Of a stretch of DNA of 23,608 nucleotides, positions 10,089 to 17,717 are shown one piece after another. The notes under the pieces are model-generated. The model had not been told where the DNA came from, did not search any database, and saw only the letters and a program-made list of their open reading frames with translations. A program made the translations under genes and the position numbers. Numbering within the stretch: the stretch's first letter is position 1; each line of letters starts with the position of its first letter. The stretch is from CAZVAR01 sp964625225 (GTDB lineage: Bacteria; Pseudomonadota; Alphaproteobacteria; JAJUGE01): positions 1-23,608 of the forward strand of contig CAZVAR010000045.1 in the NCBI GenBank assembly GCA_964625225.1. The letters run 5' to 3'.

Positions 10089-10496
10089 GTGCCGGATGTC
10101 GGCTTCCGCAAGTGGCTGGGGCTCGAATACGAGGTCATGGAGGACGGCCATGCGGTCGTCTCGCTCAGGCTCGACGAGGACAAGCGCAATCTGCGCGACG
10201 TGGCGCATGGCGGCATCGTTGCATCGCTGATCGACGTCGCCATGGGCACGGCAGCTGCCGGCGGCAACTACGACAGTCGTAAGCGTCTCGTGGTCACGCT
10301 GGAGATGAAGGTCAACTATCTGGCCCCGGCGACCGGCGACCGCCTCACCGCAGTGGCGGACGTGGTGCGTGCCGGCAGCCGCACTTCGGTGGTGCGCTGC
10401 GAAGTGAAGACCGATGACGGCGGCGTCTGCGCCGTCGGCCTCGGCACCTTCATCACTCGCCGGCCGCACGCGAACGAGCTCGAACCGACCGCATGA
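10089..10496 (+). CDS. PaaI-type hotdog-fold acyl-CoA thioesterase (second of two)
   Basis: A 135-residue hotdog protein with RDVAHGGIVASLIDVAMGTA (residues 36-55), giving HGG with His40 and candidate catalytic Asp49, followed by KRLVVTLEMKVNYLAPATGD. It is related to its upstream neighbour over the same motif block but differs clearly in the N-terminal substrate-facing part, so the pair may form a heteromer or act on different chain types (inference). The start is GTG 10089, two bases after the neighbour's TAA. It is the last gene of the operon; a long gene-poor stretch follows. Acyl-CoA specificity cannot be read from the sequence. Confidence 0.9.
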   Translation: MPDVGFRKWLGLEYEVMEDGHAVVSLRLDEDKRNLRDVAHGGIVASLIDVAMGTAAAGGNYDSRKRLVVTLEMKVNYLAPATGDRLTAVADVVRAGSRTSVVRCEVKTDDGGVCAVGLGTFITRRPHANELEPTA

Positions 10497-10689
10497 CGGC
10501 CGGACAGATCCTTACCCGGAACGGACGCCCGCCACTCGATCGTGACTTTCGGTGAGCTTTGCCCTCGGTCGCGGCGGCCGGAGCGCGGATACCGCCATGC
10601 CGTATCGGGGCGGGAGCGGGGGCGGTTCGACGAGTTTGCCCGGTCGCCGGCCGGGTTGCGGCGGAACGTCGTACGAGACCCGGCAATTG

Positions 10690-10736
10690 AGCGTCTGCCC
10701 CTCTCTGGCGCTGAAGCGTCTGCCCCTCTCTGGCGC
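10690..10736. repeat. 22-nt perfect direct repeat with 25-nt period
   Basis: The 22 bases at 10690-10711 (starting AGCGTCTGCCCCTCTCTGGC) recur exactly at 10715-10736. The units abut with 3 intervening bases, giving a period of 25, which is not a multiple of three, so the repeat is unlikely to be protein-coding. A looser relative of its first half, preceded by the same TTGAG, appears at 19901-19914 in another intergenic gap. Origin unknown; a transposon-end remnant or a binding-site pair are possibilities. Confidence 0.75.
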
Positions 10737-10779
10737 AGAAATGTGCTTCTCCCCATCGTGCGTGAATGGAGGACAAGCG

Positions 10780-10956
10780 ATGTCCTATGCAGTAGAATGT
10801 CTTGCACGGCCAACTTCGGGATGGCATGAGTTTAGTCGCGCCGTGCGCCGGGATTCGGCGCAGATCAATGACGTTTCGGCAGCCGACAGCCACGTCTTCG
10901 CACGCTGCGGCCATGATGATCGTAACGATGCGGGGATTGGGGCATCACCCTGGTAG
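10780..10956 (+). CDS. Doubtful small ORF of 58 codons
   Basis: The frame starts at ATG 10780 with an unusually good ribosome site, GGAGGA (10768-10773), 6 bases upstream, and ends in TAG. The predicted product (MSYAVECLARPTSGWHEF... ending IGASPW) is soluble-looking, has two Cys residues and resembles nothing I recognise. It lies 44 bases after the direct repeat. The ribosome site is the only positive evidence; codon use does not clearly favour it, and it may equally be chance or the stump of a decayed gene. Confidence 0.22.
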   Translation: MSYAVECLARPTSGWHEFSRAVRRDSAQINDVSAADSHVFARCGHDDRNDAGIGASPW

Positions 10957-11167
10957 GGAACGGCGCCATGGTATCGGGGGCGCGGGTCGGGAATGCGTTG
11001 ACCGTGTTCGGCAGCGGCTGTGTACGGGCGGCGGATACTCAATTTGCCTTCCCGAAGGACCCGGCGTTCAAGCGGACCGACGGTGTGAAAACCGAGGATC
11101 AGTACGCCCGAGGAACGTGAGGGGCGGGCGTCAGGGAGGAACCTGAATCGAAATGCGAGGGAGATCG

Positions 11168-12703
11168 ATGAACGCTAAGCGAACCTTCTGGGCGGCTGCT
11201 GTCGCGACCGGCCTGCTGACGGTCGGGACGGCGGCGCAGGCCGGCAAGAGCGACGACACGCTGGTCTGGGCGACCGACAAGGAAGTCAACGTCATCCTGC
11301 CCTACTACAACAATCTCCGCGAAACGGTGATCCTCAGCCACACTGTCTGGGACACGCTGCTGTACCGGGATCCCGAGACGTTCGAGTACAAGCCGCTGCT
11401 GGCGACCTCGTATAATTGGGTCGACCCGACGACGCTGGAGGTGGAACTCCGCCAGGGCGTCAAGTTCCACGACGGCAGCGAGTTGGATGCGGACGACGTG
11501 GTCGACACCCTCAACCACGTGTCGTCGCCGGACAGCGGCGTGCTGTCGCGTACTTATGTCGACTGGATCAAGAACGCCGAGAAGCTCGACAAGTACAAGG
11601 TCCGGATCAACCTCAAGGAGCCGTTCCCGGGGGCGCTGGAGATGCTGGCCGGCCCGGTCGCGATCATGCCGGACGGCATCTGGGCGACGGCGAAGAAGGA
11701 CGCGGCCGGAAAGCCCGATTACGGTACCGTCGCCTGGATTGGCACCGGCCCCTACAAGGTCGTCGAAGTGGTGCCGAGCCAGACAGTGGTGATGACCCGG
11801 TTCGAGGAGTATTTCGACGGGCCGAAGCCGAAGCCGAAGATCAAGAATCTCGTCTTCCGGACGATCACCGACAAGGAAACCCAGATGGCCGAGCTGATCA
11901 CCGGTACGGTCGACTGGATCTGGGATATTCCGAAAGACCGCGCCGAGGAGCTCAAGGGCATGCCCGGCGTTCAGGTCGTGAACGCCGATACGATGCGCGT
12001 CAGCTATATCGGCATGGATGCCTCGGGGCGCAGCGGGGACACTCCGTTCAAGGATGTCCGCGTCCGCAAGGCGGTTGCTCACGCGATCGACCGTGAGTCC
12101 ATTGCAACGAACCTCGTCGGCGGTGCTTCCCAGGTTGTCCATGCGCCGTGCTATCCGACCCAGGTCGGCTGCACGATGGATGTGCCGAAATACGAGTACG
12201 ACCCGGAGAAGGCGAAGAAGCTCCTTGCCGAGGCTGGCTATCCGGACGGCTTCACGACCGACATCTATGCCTACCGCGAGCGGCATTACACCGAGGCGGT
12301 CATGGGCTATCTGGCGCAGGTCGGGATCAAGACGAACCTGAAGTATATGCAGTACCAGGCGCTTCGTGCCCAGGTATGGGACGGTAAGACGCCCTTTTAC
12401 CACATGACGTGGGGTTCCAGCTCGGTCAACGACATCTCCGCCTTTACCAGCCTGTTCTTCAATGGCGGCCGGGACGATTATTGCCGTGATCCGGTGGTGA
12501 TCGACAATCTCAAGAAAGGAGACATGAGCATCGATCCCGAGGAGCGGAAGGCCGCCTATAAGAAGGCGCTGACCCAGATCGCGGAGCAGGTTTGCTGGCT
12601 GCCGATGTTCACCTACAGCAAGTATTATGCGTTCAGCGAGGATCTGAATTTCAATCCTCCGGCGGACGAGATTCCGGAGTTCTACGCCGCAAGCTGGAAG
12701 TAG
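11168..12703 (+). CDS. Peptide-type ABC transporter substrate-binding protein (SBP_bac_5 family)
   Basis: A 511-residue periplasmic protein. It has a Sec signal peptide (MNAKRTFWAAAVATGLLTVG) with probable cleavage after TAAQA (residue 25). The mature part shows the DppA/OppA-family order: VWDTLLYRDPETFEYKPLLA, the family core LRQGVKFHDGSELDADDVV, IGTGPYKVVEVVPSQTVVM, and the C-lobe block FKDVRVRKAVAHAIDRESI. Four cysteines in the C-lobe (in HAPCYPTQVGC, DDYCRD and QVCWLP) could form disulfides. ATG 11168 is chosen over an in-frame ATG at 11153 because GAGGGAGATCG precedes it and the signal peptide then starts properly. The family binds di- and oligopeptides, nickel, opines or glycosides; this ligand is unknown. 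It heads an operon with two permease genes. Confidence 0.93.
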   Translation: MNAKRTFWAAAVATGLLTVGTAAQAGKSDDTLVWATDKEVNVILPYYNNLRETVILSHTVWDTLLYRDPETFEYKPLLATSYNWVDPTTLEVELRQGVKFHDGSELDADDVVDTLNHVSSPDSGVLSRTYVDWIKNAEKLDKYKVRINLKEPFPGALEMLAGPVAIMPDGIWATAKKDAAGKPDYGTVAWIGTGPYKVVEVVPSQTVVMTRFEEYFDGPKPKPKIKNLVFRTITDKETQMAELITGTVDWIWDIPKDRAEELKGMPGVQVVNADTMRVSYIGMDASGRSGDTPFKDVRVRKAVAHAIDRESIATNLVGGASQVVHAPCYPTQVGCTMDVPKYEYDPEKAKKLLAEAGYPDGFTTDIYAYRERHYTEAVMGYLAQVGIKTNLKYMQYQALRAQVWDGKTPFYHMTWGSSSVNDISAFTSLFFNGGRDDYCRDPVVIDNLKKGDMSIDPEERKAAYKKALTQIAEQVCWLPMFTYSKYYAFSEDLNFNPPADEIPEFYAASWK

Positions 12704-12712
12704 GCGCAAATA

Positions 12713-12738
12713 GGAAGGCGGCCCCCCGGCCGCCTTCC
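12713..12738 (+). terminator. Strong 11-bp hairpin between binding-protein and permease genes
   Basis: GGAAGGCGGCC (12713-12723) pairs perfectly with GGCCGCCTTCC (12728-12738) across a CCCC loop. It starts 9 bases after the binding-protein stop. No T-run follows, so it is better read as a partial terminator or mRNA-stabilising stem. That would leave more binding protein than permease, as is usual in such operons (inference). Confidence 0.7.
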
Positions 12739-12758
12739 CCGCCTTGAAGGCTCCTTGT

Positions 12759-13676
12759 ATGATTCGCTACACCATCAGACGGTTCGGGCTCGCCATTCTG
12801 GTGGCGCTGCTCGTGTCCATTGCGACGTTCACCCTGCTGCGTTTGTCCGGTGATCCGGCCGCAGCTATGGCCGGTGAAAGTGCCTCTCTTTCCGACATCG
12901 AATATGTCCGCAAGCAGTACGGCTTCGACCGACCGCTCGTCGTACAGTACTGGGATTGGCTGACGCGGGCGATTACCGGAGATTTCGGTGTTTCCATCTA
13001 TTTGAAGCGACCGGTTTCGGAGATTATTGCGGAACGGGCGCCGGTGACGATGACCCTGGGCGTGCTGGCGTTGGGTTTTGCCTTGATCCTGTCGATTCCG
13101 CTCGGGGTCCTGGCGGCGATGCGGCCGAACACGGTGATCGACCGGGCCGCGCTCGCGATCGCGGTGGTCGGCCAGGCGATGCCGAGCTTCTTCTTTGCAC
13201 TGATTCTGATCATGATTCTCGGCGTCAAGCTGCGTTGGCTGCCGATCACAGGGAGTGAAACCTGGCTTCACTTCATCATGCCGGCGGTCGCGCTCGGCTA
13301 CTACGCGACGCCGGCGATCATGCGGCTCACGCGCGCCGGAATGATGGAGGTCCTCGCTTCCGACTATATTCGGACCGCTTATGCGAAGGGGCTGCGGCCC
13401 CGGGTGGTCTTGTTCAAGCACGCACTGCGCAACGCGATCATTCCCGTCGTCTCCGTTGCGGCGGTTCAACTTGGCTTCATGCTGGGCGGCTCGATCGTGA
13501 TCGAGACGATCTTCAACCTGAACGGCCTCGGGCGGCTCGCCTGGCAGTCGATCCAGCGTCTCGACTTCGAGGTCATGCAGGCGGTCATTCTCGTGATTGC
13601 CGGCTTCTATGTTCTCCTGACTTTCCTCGCGGATCTGCTCAACGCTTTCCTCGATCCGCGCATCCGGGTGCACTGA
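12759..13676 (+). CDS. Peptide-type ABC transporter permease (DppB/OppB family)
   Basis: A 305-residue inner-membrane protein. The N-terminal helix (about 9-30) is followed by the family's soluble loop SLSDIEYVRKQYGFDRPLVV and GDFGVSIYLKRPVSEII, then a further set of hydrophobic helices. The cytoplasmic EAA loop, which docks the ATPase, reads RTAYAKGLRPRVVLFKHALR, and the ending GLGRLAWQSIQRLDFEVMQA is typical of DppB. ATG 12759 gives the canonical MIRYTIRR start; a TTG 15 bases earlier is less likely. It is separated from the second permease by one base. Together they form the membrane pore of the importer. Confidence 0.93.
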   Translation: MIRYTIRRFGLAILVALLVSIATFTLLRLSGDPAAAMAGESASLSDIEYVRKQYGFDRPLVVQYWDWLTRAITGDFGVSIYLKRPVSEIIAERAPVTMTLGVLALGFALILSIPLGVLAAMRPNTVIDRAALAIAVVGQAMPSFFFALILIMILGVKLRWLPITGSETWLHFIMPAVALGYYATPAIMRLTRAGMMEVLASDYIRTAYAKGLRPRVVLFKHALRNAIIPVVSVAAVQLGFMLGGSIVIETIFNLNGLGRLAWQSIQRLDFEVMQAVILVIAGFYVLLTFLADLLNAFLDPRIRVH

Positions 13677-13677
13677 T

Positions 13678-14604
13678 ATGGCGACGGTGGAACAAGCGGC
13701 TACGAAGCCGCCGGCGGAGCCGATCCCGCGGGCCGAGGCGGTTCTGGCGCCGTCGCCGGCCGTGCTCCTTCGACGCCGGGCATTCGGCCATTTCGGCCTG
13801 CTGATCGGCGGCGGACTGCTGCTGATCATCGTGTTGATGGCGTTGACGGCGCCGCTGCTCGCCCCCCACGACCCGCTCGTTCAGGATTTGAGCCGTCGGC
13901 TCGTCAGTCCGGTCTGGGCCGGCGGCACCTGGGAACATCCGTTCGGCACCGATCAGTTCGGCCGGGACTATCTGTCCAGGATCATGTACGGCGCGCAGGT
14001 CTCGCTGATGATCGGCTTCACCGCGATGGCGATCTCGGGGGTGATCGGTACGGCCATGGGCATCGCGGCCGGATATTTCGGCGGCAGGGTCGATATGATC
14101 ATCACCTTGATCGTGACGACCCGCCTCGCCATGCCCGCCATCCTGGTTGCATTGGCGGTGGTGGCTCTGGTCGGTAGCTCGCTGGAAATCGTCATCATCG
14201 TGCTGGGCCTGCTGATCTGGGACCGCTTCGCCGTGGTCATGCGTAGTGCGACGCAGCAGGTGCGAAACCTGGACTATGTTGCAGCGGCCCAGGCGGTCGG
14301 ATGTTCGACCTTCCGCATCCTCGCGACCGAGGTTCTGCCGAACATTGCCAACCCGCTGATCGTGGTCGCGACGCTGGAGGTCGCGCATGCCATCTTGCTC
14401 GAGGCGGCACTGTCCTTCCTCGGGCTCGGCGTTCAGCCGCCCACTCCGTCCTGGGGCCTGATGATTTCCGAAGGAAAGGGGCTGATGTTCTTCAAGCCGT
14501 GGATCATCTACATCCCCGGCATCGCCCTGTTCGCCCTCGTCATGGGGATCAATCTGCTGGGTGACGGGATCCGCGACGTCACCGCGCCGGAGAACCGGGG
14601 GTAG
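13678..14604 (+). CDS. Peptide-type ABC transporter permease (DppC/OppC family)
   Basis: A 308-residue inner-membrane protein. A Pro/Ala-rich cytoplasmic N-tail of about 35 residues leads into the first membrane helix (LLIGGGLLLIIVLMALTAPL). Then come the family's periplasmic signature HPFGTDQFGRDYLSRIMYGA, several more helices, and the EAA docking loop YVAAAQAVGCSTFRILATEV followed by LPNIANPLIV. The ending includes LSFLGLGVQPPTPSWG, diagnostic of DppC-type permeases. It starts one base after the partner permease stop. No ATP-binding subunit follows: the next gene is convergent, so the ATPases must be encoded elsewhere or borrowed from another importer. Confidence 0.93.
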   Translation: MATVEQAATKPPAEPIPRAEAVLAPSPAVLLRRRAFGHFGLLIGGGLLLIIVLMALTAPLLAPHDPLVQDLSRRLVSPVWAGGTWEHPFGTDQFGRDYLSRIMYGAQVSLMIGFTAMAISGVIGTAMGIAAGYFGGRVDMIITLIVTTRLAMPAILVALAVVALVGSSLEIVIIVLGLLIWDRFAVVMRSATQQVRNLDYVAAAQAVGCSTFRILATEVLPNIANPLIVVATLEVAHAILLEAALSFLGLGVQPPTPSWGLMISEGKGLMFFKPWIIYIPGIALFALVMGINLLGDGIRDVTAPENRG

Positions 14605-14752
14605 AGGCGGGTCAATCCTTCGATCTTCAGTCCAGGGGCGGGCACCGGCCGAGTCCAGGATCGATCCGGGAAACTGCGGTTCGGCCCCCGCGGCGCGTCG
14701 CTGCGGTCGGGCCGGTCCGCGAATCGCTGCCACGCGGTGGGAGAGCCGACGC

Positions 14753-15931
14753 TCAATCCGCCCGTGGCAGGAGGCGCTCCGCCAGCTTCACCCAGAAGGT
14801 CGCGCCGTAGGCCAGCGCCTCGTCATTGAAGTCGTAGCGGGGACTGTGCAAGCCGATCCCGCCGCGCTCGCCGGTGCCGTTGCCGAGATTGACGTAACAG
14901 CCGGGTTTCGCCTCCAGCATGAAGGCAAAATCCTCCGAACCCATCACCGGCGGCGCCTCGGTGCTGACATTGTCGGGTCCGACCACCTCGGCAGCGACTT
15001 CGGCGGCGACAGCGATGTGCGCCGGGTTGTTGACGAGCGGTGGATAGCGCCGTTCGTAGCGCAGGCTCGCACTGCCGCCGAAGGCCGTGGCGACGTTCTC
15101 GCAAATTGCGCGCATGCGCTGTTCGACCTGGTCCTGGACCTCCGGCAGGAAGCTGCGGACGGTACCCCGCAGCACCACGCGCGGCGGGATCACGTTCCAG
15201 GTGTCGCCGCCATGCACCTGGGTGATGCTGACGACGACCGATTTGATCGGGTCGACGTTGCGGCTGGCGATCGTCTGCAGCGCCATGACGACTTGCGCCT
15301 GCATCACCACCGGGTCCACGCCTTCGTGCGGCCGCGCGCCGTGGGCGCCGCTGCCCTGCAGGACGATCTCGAACACGTCGTAGCCCGCCATGGCAGGGCC
15401 GGCCCGCATCTGCATCTTGCCGACCGGTAAGCCGGGGCGGTTGTGCATGCCGTAGACCGCTTCCATCGGGAAGCGTTCGAACAGTCCTTCCTCCACCATG
15501 ACCCGGGCGCCGCCTTCGTTCTCTTCGGCAGGCTGGAAGATGAAGTAGACGGTCCCGTCGAAATTGCGGGTCTCGGCCATGTATCGGGCTGCGCCCAGAA
15601 GCATGGTGGTGTGCCCGTCATGGCCGCAGGCGTGCATCTTGCCGGGCGTTTCCGAGGCCCAGGCGGCACCCGTCTCCTCGGTGACGTCGAGCGCGTCCAT
15701 GTCTGCGCGCAGACCGATCGCCCGGCCGGTGTCGCGTCGCCCCTTCAGCACGCCGACGACGCCGGTCTTCGCGATACCGCGATGCACCTCCAGTCCGAAG
15801 GATTCCAACTTTCGTGCCACGAAGTCGGAAGTCCGGATTTCTTCGAAGGCGGTCTCAGGGTGGCGGTGCAGTTCGCGCCGCCAGGCGGTCATCTCGGGTT
15901 CGAAATCGGCGATGCGGTTCGGGATCGGCAT
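14753..15931 (-). CDS. M20D-family amidohydrolase (hippurate / N-acyl amino acid hydrolase type)
   Basis: A 392-residue cytoplasmic dinuclear metallo-amidohydrolase. The first block WRRELHRHPETAFEE (17-31) is the M20D hallmark. LRADMDAL (74-81) and MHACGHDGHTTML (99-111) carry metal-binding Cys102 and His104. FQPAEENEGGA (132-142) holds the catalytic glutamate pair. The dimerisation lid follows (QGSGAHGARPHEG and NVIPPRVVLRGTV), and the ending MGSEDFAFMLEAKPGCYVNLG is typical. The family removes acyl or aryl groups from N-acyl amino acids or hydrolyses small amides. The start lies 18 bases after the upstream glyoxalase-like gene, with GGAGA as ribosome site, so it is the last gene of that minus-strand set. 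It faces the peptide importer operon end-to-end; an N-acyl peptide or amino acid taken up there is a conceivable substrate (inference). Confidence 0.92.
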   Translation of the reverse strand: MPIPNRIADFEPEMTAWRRELHRHPETAFEEIRTSDFVARKLESFGLEVHRGIAKTGVVGVLKGRRDTGRAIGLRADMDALDVTEETGAAWASETPGKMHACGHDGHTTMLLGAARYMAETRNFDGTVYFIFQPAEENEGGARVMVEEGLFERFPMEAVYGMHNRPGLPVGKMQMRAGPAMAGYDVFEIVLQGSGAHGARPHEGVDPVVMQAQVVMALQTIASRNVDPIKSVVVSITQVHGGDTWNVIPPRVVLRGTVRSFLPEVQDQVEQRMRAICENVATAFGGSASLRYERRYPPLVNNPAHIAVAAEVAAEVVGPDNVSTEAPPVMGSEDFAFMLEAKPGCYVNLGNGTGERGGIGLHSPRYDFNDEALAYGATFWVKLAERLLPRAD

Positions 15932-15949
15932 GCGGCGCGGTCTCCGACG

Positions 15950-16834
15950 TCAGGCTTCGGTTTGGATGAACGAGATGACCGGCCCGTGCGTGAACGTTGG
16001 GTCGACCCCGATGGCAGGGTAGGGATGGTCCTGGAAATCGATGCCGTTCGCCGCCAGCATCGCTTTGGTGCGGACGAGATCGGCGACGCCGACGCCGAAG
16101 CCAGCCACATAGGGCAGGCGCGGCGGCTCCACCCCGGGCGCCCACTGCTGCAGCGCCGCCGGCGTCATCACATAGACCCGGCCTCGCGCCAGCTTGTAGA
16201 TCAGGAACCCGCTGCCCTTATCCTCCGGCTCGGTGCCGATGATAGGTGTCAGCCGGGCGCGACTCGCGGCGAGATCCGGCACGCACAGGGCCACTTCCTC
16301 GATGCTGACGGCGCCGTTGGGATGCTCCAGCAGATGCGGTTGCCAGAGCACATCGGGGGTCGAATGCTCGATGAAGATAAAGCGTGCCTCGGGAAAGGTC
16401 GTCCTGTCCGTATAGACGTTGCGGAATGCTGCACGCCGCGTTTCACGGCCGTCGGCGCCAAAGGCGGCATCGCGCTCGAGCGCCCGGACCGGGTTGATCC
16501 CCGGGCTCACGGCGTTCAGTGCCGCAAAGGCACGATCGGCATCCGCCACGCCGAAAGCGACGATGTGCAGGCCTTCGTAATCTTCCAGCAATCCTTTGGC
16601 GGAGCTGTGCAGCGCCGGATCGGTGACCCCTAGTATCTCGAGATAGCCGCGGCGGAACATCCCACAATGATTGCCTGAGCCCCACGGGACCACCGGGCCG
16701 CCGGGTGTCACCGCGCCCGAATGGAGGCTCCGCGGCGTCAGGTGGAAACCGAGTCTCTCGTAAGCGCGCTGGCCTTGGTCGAGGCTGCGCACCGCGACCC
16801 CGACATGATCCAGTTCCAGCGTCAGGTTGTGCAT
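15950..16834 (-). CDS. Glyoxalase-like (VOC) protein, downstream paralog
   Basis: A 294-residue protein with an N-terminal VOC module starting LELDHVGVAVRSLDQGQRAYERLGF (start residue 6) and a second module starting about residue 174 (AVSIEEVALCVPDLAASRARL). The candidate metal ligands His10 and Glu66 (in RRGYLEILG) are present. It resembles the Glyoxalase_3-type group of two-module proteins; the reaction is unknown. It aligns almost without gaps to the gene just upstream: both share LDHVG, RLGF, RRGY-x-E, FRN, RFI-x-IEH-x-TP, WQP and HPNGA at nearly the same positions, so this is a tandem duplication. The start follows that gene by 16 bases with ribosome site GGAGAAA. The M20 hydrolase follows after 18 bases, suggesting all three act on one pathway. 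Confidence 0.85.
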   Translation of the reverse strand: MHNLTLELDHVGVAVRSLDQGQRAYERLGFHLTPRSLHSGAVTPGGPVVPWGSGNHCGMFRRGYLEILGVTDPALHSSAKGLLEDYEGLHIVAFGVADADRAFAALNAVSPGINPVRALERDAAFGADGRETRRAAFRNVYTDRTTFPEARFIFIEHSTPDVLWQPHLLEHPNGAVSIEEVALCVPDLAASRARLTPIIGTEPEDKGSGFLIYKLARGRVYVMTPAALQQWAPGVEPPRLPYVAGFGVGVADLVRTKAMLAANGIDFQDHPYPAIGVDPTFTHGPVISFIQTEA

Positions 16835-16850
16835 CGTGTCGTTTCTCCGG

Positions 16851-17717
16851 TCACGACTGGATAAAGGCCATCACGGCTCCGTTTGCCTCGTACGGCGGCA
16901 CCCAGATCTCGCTGCGACTCTCGTGCAGATCGACGCCGCCGCGCTTGAGTTGCGCGCGCGTGCTGTCGAGATCGGCGACCCTGATCGTGACCGCCGCAAC
17001 GGACGGGCGAGGCGGCGGTTCGGCGCCCGGGAAGCGGTCGGCGAAGGCGGTCTCGCACAGGATCGTGACGCGGCCGCCGGCGGGTACGTCCAGTCGCACC
17101 CCGTCCGGCCCGCCAGCCGGCGTCGTGCCGAGAATTGCCGCGATCCGGTTGCATGTGGCGGCCAGGTCTGCGGCGCAGAAGACGACTTCTTCGAGGGCCA
17201 GGGCGCCGTTGGGGTGGTTCATCAGCGCCGGCTGCCAGATGACCTCCGGGGTCTGGTGCTCGATCACTATGAACCGGCCCTCGGGGACGCGGTCGTCGCG
17301 GCTGAAGATGTTGCGGAAGCGCATCTCCCGGGTGCCGCTGCCATAGGGCGCCTCGCGCCGGCGGTCGAGCGGTGGGTCGAAATCGTCTGTGCGGCGGGCG
17401 AGATCGGCATAGGCGACGTCGGCGTCGGAGCAGCGGAATGCGGTAATGTGGATGCCCTCGAAGCGGTCATAGAAGCGGGCCCAGGGGTTCGGTCGCGTCG
17501 GCTCCACGATGCCGATCAACTCGATATAGCCGCGCCGGAACACGGCCACCTGATTTGCGGTGGCCCATCGGGTGAGTGTCCCACTCGTCTTGTCGAAGCC
17601 CATCTGCTGGCTGCGTGGCGCCAGCTGAAAGCCCAGCCGGCGCCAGCGCTCGGCGCCTGCACCGAGGTCGCGGACCATCGCGCCGACATGGTCGAGGCTG
17701 AGGGACGGATCGCTCAT
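16851..17717 (-). CDS. Glyoxalase-like (VOC) protein, upstream paralog
   Basis: A 288-residue two-module VOC protein. It opens LSLDHVGAMVRDLGAGAERW and keeps His10 and Glu66 (RRGYIELIG). The strongly conserved middle block is EGRFIVIEHQTPEVIWQP followed by HPNGALALEEVVFC, after which the second module runs to the C-terminus MAFIQS. The duplicate directly downstream has the same plan but differs in the insert after residue 110 and in the second module, which is where substrate preference could have diverged (inference). ATG 17717 has no evident Shine-Dalgarno; a pyrimidine-rich stretch lies upstream. The gap to mreC is 94 bases with no clear promoter or terminator, so readthrough from mreBC is possible. 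The enzymatic reaction is not known; dioxygenase, isomerase, lyase and glyoxalase activities all occur in this superfamily. Confidence 0.85.
   Translation of the reverse strand: MSDPSLSLDHVGAMVRDLGAGAERWRRLGFQLAPRSQQMGFDKTSGTLTRWATANQVAVFRRGYIELIGIVEPTRPNPWARFYDRFEGIHITAFRCSDADVAYADLARRTDDFDPPLDRRREAPYGSGTREMRFRNIFSRDDRVPEGRFIVIEHQTPEVIWQPALMNHPNGALALEEVVFCAADLAATCNRIAAILGTTPAGGPDGVRLDVPAGGRVTILCETAFADRFPGAEPPPRPSVAAVTIRVADLDSTRAQLKRGGVDLHESRSEIWVPPYEANGAVMAFIQS

Larger units (their letters stand above)
10497..11167. other. Gene-poor gap before the peptide transporter operon
   Basis: About 670 bases without a gene I can support with confidence. It holds a short tandem repeat (10690-10736), a doubtful 58-codon frame (10780-10956) and, presumably, the promoter of the binding-protein gene at 11168. 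A TTGACC at 10997-11002 is the best -35 candidate, but the box 17 bases on (TGTACG) is poor. No riboswitch or tRNA fold was recognised. The part around 10770-10930 reads less GC-rich than its surroundings, which may mark a remnant of inserted DNA (inference). Confidence 0.5.

Noticed and set aside
10681..10740. The two repeat units considered as a minimal CRISPR array
   Set aside because: Only two units with 3 bases between them; there are no spacers and no cas genes in the window.
10957..11167. Leader of the peptide-binding protein gene examined for a riboswitch or small RNA
   Set aside because: No known riboswitch core or terminator/antiterminator pair was recognisable by eye; a covariance-model search would be needed.
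14605..14752. Convergent gap between the second permease and the M20 hydrolase examined for a terminator
   Set aside because: Only short GC-rich inverted repeats such as GGATCGATCC were seen; none gives a stable stem with a T-run.
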